Origin: Filosporella fistucella
Lineage: Eukaryota; Ascomycota; Leotiomycetes; Helotiales
Direction of reading: 5' to 3'
DNA: 64,000 nt
NCBI GenBank assembly: GCA_030077755.1
Contig: JAQJZZ010000010.1
Location: forward strand, 4,526,001 to 4,590,000
Every line of letters begins with the position of its first letter. The stretch's first letter is position 1. The notes beneath the pieces are model-generated. The model made no database searches and was not told the DNA's origin. It worked only from the letters and a program-made list of their open reading frames with translations. Made by a program: the position numbers and the translations under genes. Positions 46,001 to 58,124 of the stretch are shown here, one piece after another.

Positions 46001-46806
46001 CCAAAAGTAAGGAAACCAACACATGTCATTATGGCCAGAATGATGCTGATCAAACCCATCTTTTCTCTCCATGCTCTCTGTTGTGCTCTCTGAGTCTTCC
46101 CAAAACATTTCAAGATAAAATCGGGGCACCAGAAAGTGACAATCGCGCAATAGACGTTCCAGAGACTAGGTGGCTTTACGACGTCTAGCTGTTTTTGTAA
46201 TTCTTTCTCCTCCTTTGTGAGCTTTCGAGTCCTTTCACGCCTTAGTTTCTTGCTCCGCTGCGGAGCCTTCTCCGTCGCGATTATATCTTCCGGACCAGCA
46301 CCATGTCCGCGTTTGAGCTTTTTCGGTGGTGTGGCATCTGATTCGGCATCTTGGGAACTGCGTAACCCAGAAGTCTCCGTGGCTGTGGCATCTGCTTCTA
46401 GATCTTCCATTATTGGGTCATTTCCAGTCGAAGAAGGGAGAACATGCATGTTTGCCGCATGTTGCCTATAATGGTAATTCGGGTGACTTTGGTCTATTCT
46501 ACTCCGTTCAGGTCGAATCAGACTCCTCTTCCGTGATATGTCTGGAGTGCCCGGTGTTTTTGACTTTCCAGGAGCCAAAGGTTCTGTAGTCGGTGTTGGT
46601 GTGAGAGGAGAAGGAAGAGTTTCTGCAAAAGATGATTTAGAAGGCCCACGTCCATGTTTGGAAGGCGACGCAGGCGGTGCATCCGTAGAGAAATATGCGG
46701 CTTCCTCATCTTGTGGTTGCCGACGTCGGGCTGGAGAATTTCGGTATGCAGAGCGGTGCTCACGAGCTGGTGACTCGCTGGCCTCGGGGCGTGTGGGTAA
46801 CGACAT
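43078..46806 (-). CDS. chs-4: Class IV chitin synthase (yeast Chs3 orthologue type)
   Basis: Two exons, 46806-43557 and 43508-43078, encode 1226 aa. The 48-nt intron starts GTATGT and ends TTCTAG; joining restores the last membrane segments ([19 protein letters not shown]). The enzyme uses UDP-N-acetylglucosamine to extend chitin at the plasma membrane. The order is a Ser/Pro/Arg-rich N-terminus (1-215), two membrane spans around a cytochrome-b5-like region (about 240-500), then the processive glycosyltransferase with [19 protein letters not shown] and QRRRW (residues 1030-1034), then C-terminal spans and a basic Gln/Ser-rich tail. The cyt-b5-like domain without a myosin motor defines class IV. 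Yeast Chs3 requires Chs4/Skt5, and a predicted Skt5 gene lies 4.8 kb upstream on the other strand. Confidence 0.95.
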
Positions 46807-49800
46807 AACTCTGAAGAGGAATGCAATTAGTGAGAGATCAGAGAGGAGTATGCAGAAGCCATTGTTACTTTGGATGACAATTGCAGAGTGAGGTGTTGGT
46901 GGCCCAGCAACCGCTTGATGGTTTGTTTTGAGCTAAGCTTTGCACACCACGGAGAATACCTGCCAACAAAAAATCACGACAAAGCCTCTGATGAGGCTGC
47001 GGGTTCACACTCACAATAATATCGAAATAAGATGCTGAATAGAAGAAAAGACTGTTTGTTTGTCGATGTGGTTCAACCCCTGTGTAACGGGGAAGTGGGG
47101 AGTTGGTTCCTTGGTCGACGAGATTCAAGGATTCAAGGCAGTGCCTCGTTGAAGAATCCTCCTCAGAGCTGAACGTCGATTGCTGTTAGAAATCGAGGGT
47201 GGCTGTCGAATGAGAGCAGACAATATACAACACTGGCAGGAGCGACGCGCATCCAACTTTCAACTTTATTCCCAACAGGATCGAGTTTGTACCGTCGAAC
47301 TTGGAGGTTGAACGAGGGTGGCCCGACAACTGGGGATAGCGAAAGTGAAGGTTGCGGCTGTTTCAAATACAGAGGAGCGACAGGACAGCAATAAGATGCC
47401 TTGGAACGAGTGTTAATTACGCAGTTTGAGATGAAAGGGACAAGGTGTGTCCTATTCCAGCTGCTGCGAAGGACAGTAAATGAAGTTGTGTTGTATTGTT
47501 GAGTTGGAAGGAGAAACGAGGGTGGAATGCACGGGTGTAGAGTGTACTCCGTAGACCAGACCGTTAAGGTAGAGTTTTTGGTGGGTTCGGATTCTCACTT
47601 CGTACTCCTCTTCTTTGCCTTCCCCTTCATGTGGTGGTGGGACCACCCCTGACCGGAGCACTTTTCGTCCTGGGCACAGTACTGTACTACGTACAGCGCG
47701 GAATAAATGTTAAAGGGTAAGGGCCAATACCTGGACGAGTTTGATGAATAGAGACAGTTGATTCGTGAGTATGCCCCGAAAATACTGTGATAACGGTGGC
47801 AATTACGTGACATTTAACATTTATTTCGTCCTGTAGGTAGTACAGTACTCCGTAAAGGCAAAGAAGCACTTGTTTTGCTGGCCTGCAGATCTGAAAGATC
47901 CACCTCCCACTCCAACTCACACTCACACTCACACACTTCCAAAGAGGAATGGTCGGATCGCCGGGAGCAAGGAAAAAACTAAAAATAAAGCATCGGTTGT
48001 TACCCTGCCTACTTTTTTGGCCGTTTGCTGGCCAAAAGGGGGCTCACGCTCGAGGTTTGACGTGCAGATGCAGGTTTAATATCACGAGCACACTACACGA
48101 ACTTGATTAATATCGGCATCAATTGAAGGCAAGAGGTGCCGTTGAACGATATTCTACTGCTGAGATCGTTCCTGACCCGTAATTCTTGTCCTCGCCACAC
48201 ATCGAAAAAGCGACCCATTCAGATACGACACTGGAACAGGAACCATCAGCAGGGAATACGAGCTTCTTCGAGGCGTGCATTGTCTCATCGGTGGCGTGGG
48301 AGAGACAGCAGACAGAGACACATAGACAGCGGGACGAACTGCTTGCCCACCACAGTTCATGCTCAGTCCGAAGCTCAACTCGCCTCCCTGTGCGCTTGCT
48401 TGTCAACAACTTTACATGGAAGGGCTGCCAGATTCAGATTCTTCCACTCGCCGTATCTAATCTATCTTGTTTCAACAGTCTCGTACAAATTTGCCTCCAT
48501 CCACAACTGCGTCGGTGAGCAATGGCTTAACGATCACAGCAATCATCAGTTTCAAGTACTTCAGCCTGCGCAATCTGCCCTGAAGGTGTGACAGTTTGAC
48601 AAACTTCAACCATCAGTCACCCCTCCCATTGGGTCCTTGATATCATGAAGTGCTTCGAACGGTATAACCGGACATAAAATGACGATTCATTCGGGTGATG
48701 AATCCCATGCGCCTACATGCCTTCGGCAACATATCAATTTTCCGTTTTAAGCATCTGCTTGATACGATGACCCACAAAGTCTACCACTCATATGATGGGC
48801 AAAGCAGTTAGAGTGTAACTCAAGGAAGTGAACCAAGAGCGCCACGGTGCCCAGAGTATGCGAATCTGGTCAAGATGGGCCAATAATTGTTGAAAAGCTG
48901 AAAGCTCATTGGTAGCACGTGTGGCGAAGCGTGTTCACGACGAGATATCTCGTACTACCCCAGATTTCTGTGCTCACGATTCAGTTGCAGATCTACCCAA
49001 GAGAGATAGGCAGAGGTGTTCGACTGCGATGAACTCGGTTGGAGACTCGTGGATCGCTGAGCGGAGACCTAACCCCTCGTAAGCCCCTTTTCTTCAAAAA
49101 CTTCCCCTAAAACAATAACCGACTAGTAACTGAAATTGGACTTGGCAAATCTCGTTCATGTGCCATGATTCAAACCATGACTTCATGTTTTTCAAATGTG
49201 TGCAAGCTGCCGGACAGCATGGATTTCGTGCGTTGTTGCACTTGGCTAAGTTTTGAGGGCAGTTTACCTGCGAGATGGGTGGCTACCATCTATCACGGCT
49301 TCAATTGTCTCGTATCAGAGCCGCCAGAAGCAATGCTTGCTCGTCGGGACGCAGTCAGCCTCACGTTCCTTTTCATGGGTCTTGCTAATATCGAGCCCGA
49401 AGGATGGAACGACTTTTCAATTTAGTGCACGTGTTGAAAAGGTGAATCTGTGTGGTATGTGGTACAGAGTAGCATCCTTCTAACTCGCTCACGATGAAGA
49501 AACGTAGCCCGCCAAATTCCCGAGGATCGTTGGAAAACGGACCCATCATGCCCAAACTTTGCTTGCCCACTTTAGTCGCCGGTAACGCGACGAGATTGGG
49601 TTTGAACTAGATCGGGCGTTGGTTCAAACTTCAGAGCCAAATGAATGGAGGCTGTTAGCTAGGCTGTGCCGCTGAGCGGCAGATTCCAGATAAATAGGTA
49701 CCCGAGTAGCATATGGAGGTAGTATTCTGCTTGCAAGTAAGATTACAAAATGATCTCTAACCTCAAAGAGTCAAATCAACATCATCATCATCAACAGCTG

Positions 49801-51608
49801 CCTACAGTACGGCAACGGCGGGTGGCACGGGATTAGATCTATCTGACGAGACCATGTTTATACACAGCCTTACACTTTGACTAGAGGTATCAATCACTTA
49901 TTTAGGTTGTGTAAGGTACAGCACGAAAAGCGGCTGGAAGACTTCTGACAACGGGACTTGATAAGTTTGACTATCGAAACCACTCCACTGCCACTTCCAT
50001 ATTAGGCATCGTGTCAAGTAACCTACCACGGAGTACCTCCCTAGGTATAGATGAGATGTACTGGACCTAGTAAATGTACAAGAACCTACCTAGGTATTTG
50101 TCCCAAGATTGCTGGCGAAGCAACGGTCTACCAAGTCTACTCTGTACAGAATGAAACGCTTGCAGTCAGTCTCTCGTCTGGCGCTTTCTTTCTGCAATTC
50201 GTCCCTAATGTAAATGCACACAACTTTGTCCTTCTTCTGTTCCATTCAACACAAGCAACGCGGCTGAATCTTCACTTTCCCTCCTGCATGAAAGTCGTGC
50301 CCCCTACACCTACACGAAGCCGGAGAACCTTGTGCCCTACCTTGTCCTGCTCAAACATTATTTCGTCGAAGCGAAAACTTGTTCCCAACATCAGATCAGA
50401 TACAAAACTCCACCTCAGAAGCTTCCTCGCTCCATAAATAACGGAGATTATTGTCCCTCCAAGCACCGGCAGACACTCCACGAAAAATCAGATCATCAGG
50501 CCTCAACTATTCTCGAAATTGGATCGAAGGTCCGTTTCCCCGCAGGTTTCACTTCTCTTCATTTGGAAGATGCTAGCATTCGTCCACCCGTTAGAAGCTG
50601 TGTATGCAGCAGGGGAGACAAAAGTGGCTGCCAGGATTTGACATTTCCAATAATGGAGGTTCGCTGACGTGCTCTACAGTTCGACAGCCAGACGAAGAGG
50701 TTACTTCCTTACCGTAGTAAACTACATTCTTACACCCGCATTCCGAAGATATTAAGGCGTCGCGGAAAACAAGACAGTGACCACAGACGACAGACCAAAT
50801 TTAATCGTCAAGCAAGACCTATCCCCCTCCTCGCCAAGTCAACACCGTACCAAATCCACCAGAAAGTGGCGGCAAGACCGAGCTTCCGTATTCGCAGCGT
50901 CATACCAGCCTGGCTAGGTAACTGACCTTATTGTCTATACGATATAAAATTCTGCCGCAGGTTCATAATCAATCGGTGTGTTGCCAGGGTCCTGCACAGG
51001 GATGCTGATCACTAGGAGTTAGTGAGCTGTCGTACCTCCCCTCCGTACGTGAAACGGGCCTTATCCAACTCTCAGGACTCACTCACTTGCCAGCGCGACA
51101 TTTCACTTTCATTGCAATTCCGCAACATATTCAACGAGGCTCTTCTTCACCGCAGCCATTCTACCGGATTCCGAGGAGATTGGTGCTGTTGTGCGCCTCT
51201 CGATCGCGTTGGGGCTCCTTACGGCAACAGATCTCACCGGTAAGACATTGTCATCACTCAACCCAGACAAAGGACAAACCCGTTCATCTAGGGCTGGGTT
51301 GTGAGGCTTTCTCTGAATTTTGCTGATACTTTCTCACTGCTAGGATATCAAACTAGTCGGCACCCTACAGCCTTAATTGTTGCTTCTGGTTAACACGGAA
51401 AGGTTTTTTTTGCAGACCTAAACGACTGTGCCAAACTTTACCCCGCCGTTCCAAACTCGATTGTTGTCAAACCGGACTGTACACATCCCTTGCAAATAGA
51501 GGCAGTGGAGAGTCGGGGGATTTTCTACTTTTCAAAGGATTTTTCAGGAGGGACTGCCACAGCCGCTCGATTAGAGGAAGAAGGAGTTCCTTCGATTTCA
51601 AGCATACT
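46807..51608. promoter_or_regulatory. 4.8-kb region between the divergent chitin synthase and SKT5 genes
   Basis: No convincing gene is present; all frames are short and overlap. It must contain both promoters and leaders, and its size suggests long leaders, untranslated exons or non-coding RNA. Palindromic TACTCCGTA (47545, 47846) and CCTAGGTA-type motifs (50029-50098) lie inside. A CAC-rich simple repeat is at about 47905-47937. Confidence 0.45.
47545..47854. repeat. Two copies of TACTCCGTA, with a GTACTACGTAC element between
   Basis: Exact copies lie at 47545-47553 and 47846-47854. gtactgtactacgtacagcgcgg lies between them near 47680-47702. The motif family also appears near 10.24 and 50.03 kb. 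Function unknown. Confidence 0.5.
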
Positions 51609-53787
51609 ATGGCAACTCCATCGTCCCCGGAGCGCTTGCAACGAAAACCTGTACCTGAAGGCTCTCCAAATAATTACTTCGATGAAGGGGAATACAAGGA
51701 GAACGCTGGAAGCCCCGGCAAAAAGGCTCTGCCAGAAATTCCTATACCCCCATCTGGCCGGATTCATGGTGCACCAATGTCGCCGGTGAGGGTAAATGTT
51801 CAACAAGAAGATTGGCCACGAGCATCAACTGCAGTAATCGAGGATAGCAATATACGGACGAGACAAATTTCACATGAGTCGGGGCAATTTGACCAAGATG
51901 GGTGCGAACCACGCATGCCTATCACTCAAGACATTCCCTATCGGCCCAGCTATAATCAGAGGACTGAGCATATTACGAAACCACAAATGGCCATGGTTCC
52001 ATCCGATAGTTCAGGCTCGAGATCTCCTTCTATTGGATCATCAGCGAACATTCCGCCTGCACGACGAGACCACCCCGATCGAATTGATGAGAATCAAAAT
52101 GACTTGGCAAATATGCCAGTTCCTCGACTCCAGTATCATCACCAGTCACATTTTTCGGAAGGAGGAAATGGTAGGAGTCGTATTGGCAATCACAGCCCCA
52201 ACATGTCGTCAACTGATCTGGTCGACGTTGGACAGTCGATCAATCGGCATTTGACACCTACTTCGCAGGTCGCACGAAGGACTCCGGTGCAAAGACCCAT
52301 GTCAGCCTACTCTGATATGGGTCCCAGAGGGCGTTCACCAGGAGTTCCTGGGTCTCCAAATTGGGGTGGAAGAGCTCCTTCGGCGCATTCTGGTCGATCT
52401 CACGACAACAGGCCCCTCTCTTATGTGGATTTAGCCAATGTTTCCTACCCACAGGCACCACCACCACCGATTTCTCTGGACAATTCCCATCTCAGATCAG
52501 TGGTAGGCTCTAATGCTTCTCTACTTAGCATTGGCAAGACTCTCGAGATGTATAGGCAGAATGTCAGCAAGTTGAACGATGCTGGAACTCAATACGCCTT
52601 CGCTGTGTTTTTGATACAAGCCGCTCAGGATGCCGGTCTTGATCTCCAGCAGGGAGATTCTTCACCGCGCAAATTAAGTCCGAAGCCAGGTGGTCGCGAC
52701 CTCGATAGCCCTTATATCGACAAGTCCCAATCGTCGCCGCACGAACTCCTATCCGAGGCCAAACAGATCCTGACGAAATTGTCAGACCGAAGTTATCCAT
52801 TTGCGCAATATTACCTTGCAGATGGATACGCTTCGGGTTTGTTCAATAAGGGAAAGGAGGACTACAATACGGCGTTTCCGCTTTTTGTTGCTGCCAGTAA
52901 GCATGGGCACGCAGAATCGGGTTATCGGGCGGCACTGTGTTACGAATTTGGCTGGGGATGCAGGAAGGACCCTGCAAAAGCGGTTCAATTCTATAGGCAA
53001 TCAGCGTCGAAAAACCACCCTGGTGCCATGACTCGATTGGGCCGAGCATGCCTCTCCGGTGATCTGGGCTTGAACAAATATAGAGAAGGACTCAAGTGGC
53101 TTAAGAGAGCGACTGAATCAGCAGATGTGCAATACAATGCCGCACCATATCACCTGGGACTTCTATACGTTACAGGTTTTGGGGATGATATCTTCCAGGA
53201 CGAGGTATACGCAGCACAGCTGTTCACACAAGCTGCAGATTTGGGACATAGTGAATCCTGTTACATTATGGGAGATGCTTATGAGCATGGTAAGCTTTCT
53301 TGCCCTCGAGATCCGGCGCTCAGTGTACACTTTTATACTGGTGCAGCTCAGAGGGGCCACCCGGCAGCCATGATGGCCTTATGTGCTTGGTATATGGTGG
53401 GTGCAGAGCCAGTTCTGGAGAAGGATGAGAATGAGGCGTTTGAATGGGCTCGACAAGCAGCTGAATGTGGTATGTATAATATTCTTGCCTCAAAAATTGA
53501 TCAACTAACGAATAATAGGTCTTACTAAGGCTGAATATGCTGTGGGTTACTTCTTGGAGATGGGAATTGGTGTCCGACGAGACCCTATGGAGGCCAATGT
53601 GTGGTACGTGAAAGCTGCGGCTGCTGGCGATGAGAGAGCAAAACTTCGACTGGCTGCCATCAATGCGGCTGCGACTGGGGGAACTCCTATGGATGTTGCT
53701 CCACCAAGACACGGGGGTAAAATCAAGAAGGGCGGGAGTGGGAATGAGAAAACCGGGCAAAGCGAGAAAGACTGCATACTAATGTAA
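51609..53787 (+). CDS. SKT5: Chitin synthase activator, Skt5/Chs4-like Sel1-repeat protein
   Basis: Two exons, 51609-53469 and 53519-53787, encode 709 aa. The 49-nt intron starts GTATGT, has the branch CAACTAACG and ends ATAATAG. About 390 N-terminal residues are disordered and Pro/Ser-rich (APPPPISLDNS near residue 285). They are followed by a run of Sel1/TPR-like repeats (about 394-660) with motifs such as AESGYRAALCYEFGWG, SYIMGDAYEHG-like turns and GYFLEMGIGVRRDP. The protein ends in CILM, a CaaX box for prenylation, as in Skt5/Chs4, where the lipid anchors the activator at the membrane. In yeast it binds and activates Chs3 and recruits it to the bud neck. The divergent neighbour is a class IV chitin synthase, the expected partner. 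Confidence 0.92.
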
Positions 53788-54356
53788 AGAGGTTTCGCCG
53801 TCGCAAGAGGAAGGTTACTATCTGTTCAAGCCTGATACCAAAATTGGCGCGAGCCACGAAAGAAGATGACTGGGGAGGAGTCACATCAGCTTAAGGGAGC
53901 TATCACAAGACATGATCGCTAATCTGGATGTAAATATTTGCATGAGGTGTATGCATGTCTGGAGCGGAGGAATCCCTCGGTGTTTTTTGAGCTATGCATT
54001 GTTACATCGGCGTTATCACAGGGGTTCTGCATAGAAGGTTTGATGAGCATTCTTTATCGGTGGGGAAAAGGATTGCATTGATGGAGGCATAGATCCTTTC
54101 AAATAATGATATGAATACAATTTAATTCTTCTGAGATGACAGATCAGCAGCCTATTTTCCCAATCTTGGATTTTTGGTGCTGTGCCCTTATTGGATGGTT
54201 TACAATGAGATGAAGTGTGCGAAACCAATTACACAGAGCTGTTGTATGTCCAAGAGATTGTGCACAGCTTTTTGTACTTGTCCACTCATATCCCTTCAAA
54301 GGCTTTATTAGGTGTAACTCGAAACTGGTATCTATTTCTTTGAATCTTTGAGTCCG
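53788..54356. other. Convergent 3' region of SKT5 and the zincin-like gene
   Basis: 569 bases expected to hold both 3' UTRs. A minus-strand frame of 70 codons at 54016-54228 has no recognisable features. Confidence 0.4.
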
Positions 54357-57300
54357 TCACATAGCAATGACCTTCGCTCTCATAGCATTCTGATACTCTT
54401 CCAGGCTCCGCTGCCATCCCACGATCAAATTCTCCCATTCCTCTAACTTGGTAGCAATCAGGGGAGAGTCGTCCCATTTGTCGTCCTTGAGCACCAATTC
54501 AATGCATTTCCTCAACTCCCCTAGCGATGTCCCAGCTCGCTCTGATTCCAGGTAGACTGGGTTTAGCTCGTCTAATGTGGTAGCATTAACGTGAAAACTG
54601 CTGTAAACTACTCTTGCACATGCTTCTGCATAGACGGAGCAGTCTTGTCGCGCAATCAGGCCATCCAATTTCGATTTAGCTCCGGTGAAGTCACCTTTCT
54701 CAACGTCTTCTCGCGATGTTTGAAGGCTTGTGAATTCGGTTTTTGTACCTTCTACTAATGACGGTGAATTAGGAGTCCAAATGAGCATACGGCAGACCTC
54801 TAAGAGGTATATATCTCTCTCTATCTCTCTCTATCTCTCTCGAAGGGAACATATCCGGATTGTTTCTCGTTAATGCGAATAGCTGCTTTGCGTATATCCT
54901 TAAAGCTCAATTCCAACTCAACAGATCATATTGACGTGAAGTATCGTTGCCTGAATTCAGCTCGTCGATTCTTAGAAGGTTGTCAATTGCTCTCAATTGT
55001 CTCTCTCGGGTCATTTGAAGGAGTACTGTCCAGTCAACGACAGCCTTTTCTTTCTGTACCATGCCTAAACCCAAAAGCGTGGTTTCTAGTCTCAGCATCA
55101 TTTGTTTGACAAACACTCTGAGCGGCTCCATATTCTGCCAAAAGGCTTGCTCGTATATATCATTTTCAATGATTCGAATACCGAATTCAAGAATCTGTAT
55201 TTGTTGTGGCGTTGCCTGCAAGCCGTATTGCTGTCTGAGATCTAGGAACCTTTGCCGGGTCTGTTGTACTGCTTGCAGCTGTTCAAATATGCGTTTCTTT
55301 TGGCCATATTTGAAATCTTGGGGAAGCTTGTTATTTCATTTCAAACCCAAAGTTTTTATTTGGAATCCATGTGTGAGATAGCGAGCATGTAAGGTTTGAA
55401 GTCCATACTGCCGAATCCCAATTTTCTATTGCCAGAGAGTTAGCAAATTGTCAGCAACCAAGGGAGAACCCTACCCAGAAATCTTCTTGTCTTATATCCT
55501 CCAGAAATTTAGCCTTGAGAGGGTATCTTGTAGTTATATCGGAGAGCGGAGGTGTTGTCAATATCGGAGTTTCATTGCACTGAAATGCGTGTGAGAGATT
55601 CTGGGAGTCGGTTTCGAGCCAGAATCCCAGTGGAGACTCGAGCTTTTTTCTTTCCACAATCATGGCATATGGCACTGCTCCAAATATCCAAGAGTTTGTC
55701 AGTAGTAAGCTCAGATTGCGTGGGTATAATTTAGCCTACTTTGTCTTCCATAGAACATCCCAACTCTGCCAGCGCGTCATTTTCCCAGTATGGTTCGTTC
55801 TTACTACACTTATTAGCGTGAGCTAATGTATATCAGATCTCAGGAGGCCCAGTGGCCTACGGATTTGGAAGTAGTTTGTCTCTTTACCATAGCAATGAGG
55901 GCGAAATTCGACGTACTGGAGAAACGGAGGTTTCAACTCCACACAATGTACTCGCCATAAAGCGTGCTACAATTCCTCAGGGTAATTCTCAACTACAGTT
56001 GGACCTTTGTAAACATACCACAATTTCATGTATAACAGTATCTGCAAAGTGGAACTCAATACCAGCTTTCTCAGCATCAGTCAAGTCGTTTCGCAACACT
56101 GCAACGCATTAGCACTGTGACATGCGAAGAATCTAACAATCTGACAGCTTGGATATGCTAGGCAGCTCACAGAATTTGCAGGACAGATGTTTATCTCAAT
56201 GAGCGGGCAAAGGAACGGGTTTCGTACAAGCCTCGATTTGTGAATACAGAAACCAGATTCCAAGCTGCTGGTCGCCCTTAGGAGTTATATGGATGTCTGT
56301 AAAGGCCTCGATGAGATCCATTGATTCTTGAGAACTGTTGGAGCGTTGAGTAGATTTCCACTATAGAAAGTCAGTGCTCTATTATCTTTCTAATGAACAA
56401 ACCGAAATCTGCTGCTGAACCACAAGAGAGATGAGGTTCCCGTGGCGACATGGATTATCGCCCATGGATCTTGAGGAAAGATGTCTAGTTACAGGATCTT
56501 CTTCGCTACCATTCCAGAATCCGAAGCGGAAATTGAATTCTGAGACCTCAGTATTCGGAAATAGTCATCACGCTTCATCACTGTTGCTTGTTCCAGCTGA
56601 GGTGTAAGCGGCCCAGCTGAGTGAATGGAAATAATTCTTTGCGGATCGATTCCGGATGGAATTCTTGCTGGGTCAACCTGCCGATGTGGATTTATGATGA
56701 GTGCCGCAAGCTGCATGATATATTAGTCATTGGTCTTTGATAGATGATTGCTAGACTACCCATGGCAGTAGATGCATAGTGTTAAAAAGTCTCGTAGCGA
56801 TCTGTAAAGAAGGTAGAATTCGTTCCCAAACGAATATATTCGTTGCAGACCCTAATACGCAGCATTAACACCCCGTGAATGCTCCAGGATATTTTGCTCA
56901 GGACCTACATATGCCGTGATAATCAACTTCACCGCGACCTTCTTCAGGGAGATCAAACACTATATAACTTCAACTACCATCACGAATGCGAAGATCCTGA
57001 TCGGCGGGGAGAGAACCCCATAGAGTTACGATACAGTGAAAAGCCAGGAATAGATAGGGAGGCAAATGAGGGAGGGAAGGGAGTTCCAACTCACTATACT
57101 TCCGTTTACTATGCGGCCACGGTTCAGAACCATCCCAATTTTGAATCTCCAACAGAGGATGCAGCGGTCCTGTAAGATTACTTGGCTTTAAACGTCGGGT
57201 AGTCACAGCATCGAGGTTGCGCAGCTCACTAATGGTGAAGCCTGAACTACAGAGGACAGAAATTCTGGAGTTAGCTGAAGTGGAGTATCTATATCAAAGA

Positions 57301-57574
57301 ATACCAAAAGCACTTGCTTCGGAGAACACCAATTAAAATTCTAAGAAAACACAAATCTGGGAAACGGTAAAGCTTACAGTGTACTTCTTTGGAAAGACTC
57401 TCGCGAGGAATCTGTTAGTGACCGTTTGGAGCTTGTTGTGGAAGCTGTAGAGAGGTTGGGAAATTGAGGTAAAGTTGGTGTGAGCCCAGTGCGGCCAGGT
57501 TTTTTATATTCTGAGAATTTAGGTGGAAATGGCGGCGGACGTTGGGAACTGCTTGACTTGGTTTTAGGAGCCAT
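54357..57574 (-). pseudogene. Zincin-like (HExxH) protein gene, many exons, apparently frame-broken
   Basis: Read on the minus strand, a series of coding-like exons runs from ATG 57574 (MAPKTKSSSSQRPPPFPP) to TGA 54357. The central part reads LTDAEKAGIEFHFADTVIHE, then IV (exon end 56019), a 52-nt intron (55967-56018) and HALW, forming a HEIVHA zinc-binding motif. A splice from CTCCA|GTACGT to TGTAG gives NEPYWENDALAELGCSMED, the expected downstream Glu-rich block. Then come ESPLGFWLETDSQN, YPLKAKFLEDIRQEDFW and GIRQYGLQTLHARYLTH, and a helical C-terminal region. This order matches a poorly described fungal zincin-like family as I recall it. However, I could not connect all exons: an in-frame TGA sits at 55336-55338, and phases clash after PANS (near 56190), after MEDK (near 55740) and before EFNFRFGFWNGSEEDP (near 56540). 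It is either a decayed gene or a gene with sequence errors. Confidence 0.5.
54812..54841. repeat. Microsatellite-like 10-nt repeat, three copies
   Basis: Three perfect copies of TATCTCTCTC, inside the C-terminal part of the zincin-like locus. Slippage here may have disturbed the frame. Confidence 0.7.
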
Positions 57575-58124
57575 AACTCCATGCGCTGCTGTATATGGAA
57601 CCAATTCACAATAACTTATATTGAAGGTTAAGCGTACAACAAAGTAAACAAAAGAGGCCGGTGCTACATTCCTCCAATTTTTGAAAGTGTCTCAATTCGG
57701 CACCTAAATAATTCAAATTACAGGAAGAATGAATAAATAAATACTGGGTGTACCATCTGATCATTAAATTTTCCAAACTTATGAAATCAGCTTAAAAGCA
57801 AGCAAGAAATATCATTGGTGTTATTGTCATTAAGCTAAAGTAAGAAGCACCTGTAAAGCTCATGCTATGCCATGCTAAGTTGTAAACTGCTGAAAGGGGA
57901 CGAACCCTTAATCATAAACCTCGTGCACCGAAAGTAAACGTTCCATCATGAAAAGGAAAAACGCCAAACGTATAATGCTGTGCACAACCATTGTGCCCAC
58001 CTCACCTAGACGCCTTGATGAATTTAACAATGACCTTGCCCCAGCAATGGTTGCAGGCGTAAAGATCATGAACTAAAAGCCTGGTTGGAAACATGAACCC
58101 CAACGTAATATGAACCATGGTCCC
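57575..58124. other. Intergenic region between two minus-strand genes
   Basis: 550 bases containing the promoter of the zincin-like locus and the 3' UTR of the Polo kinase gene. AT-rich, no gene seen. Confidence 0.4.

Noticed and set aside
48136..48591. 151-codon plus-strand frame in the chitin synthase/SKT5 interval
   Set aside because: Overlaps frames on both strands and lacks protein-like patterns; judged chance.
55852..56112. 86-codon plus-strand frame across the zincin-like locus
   Set aside because: It is antisense to the exon carrying the HEIVHA motif, which has consistent splice sites.
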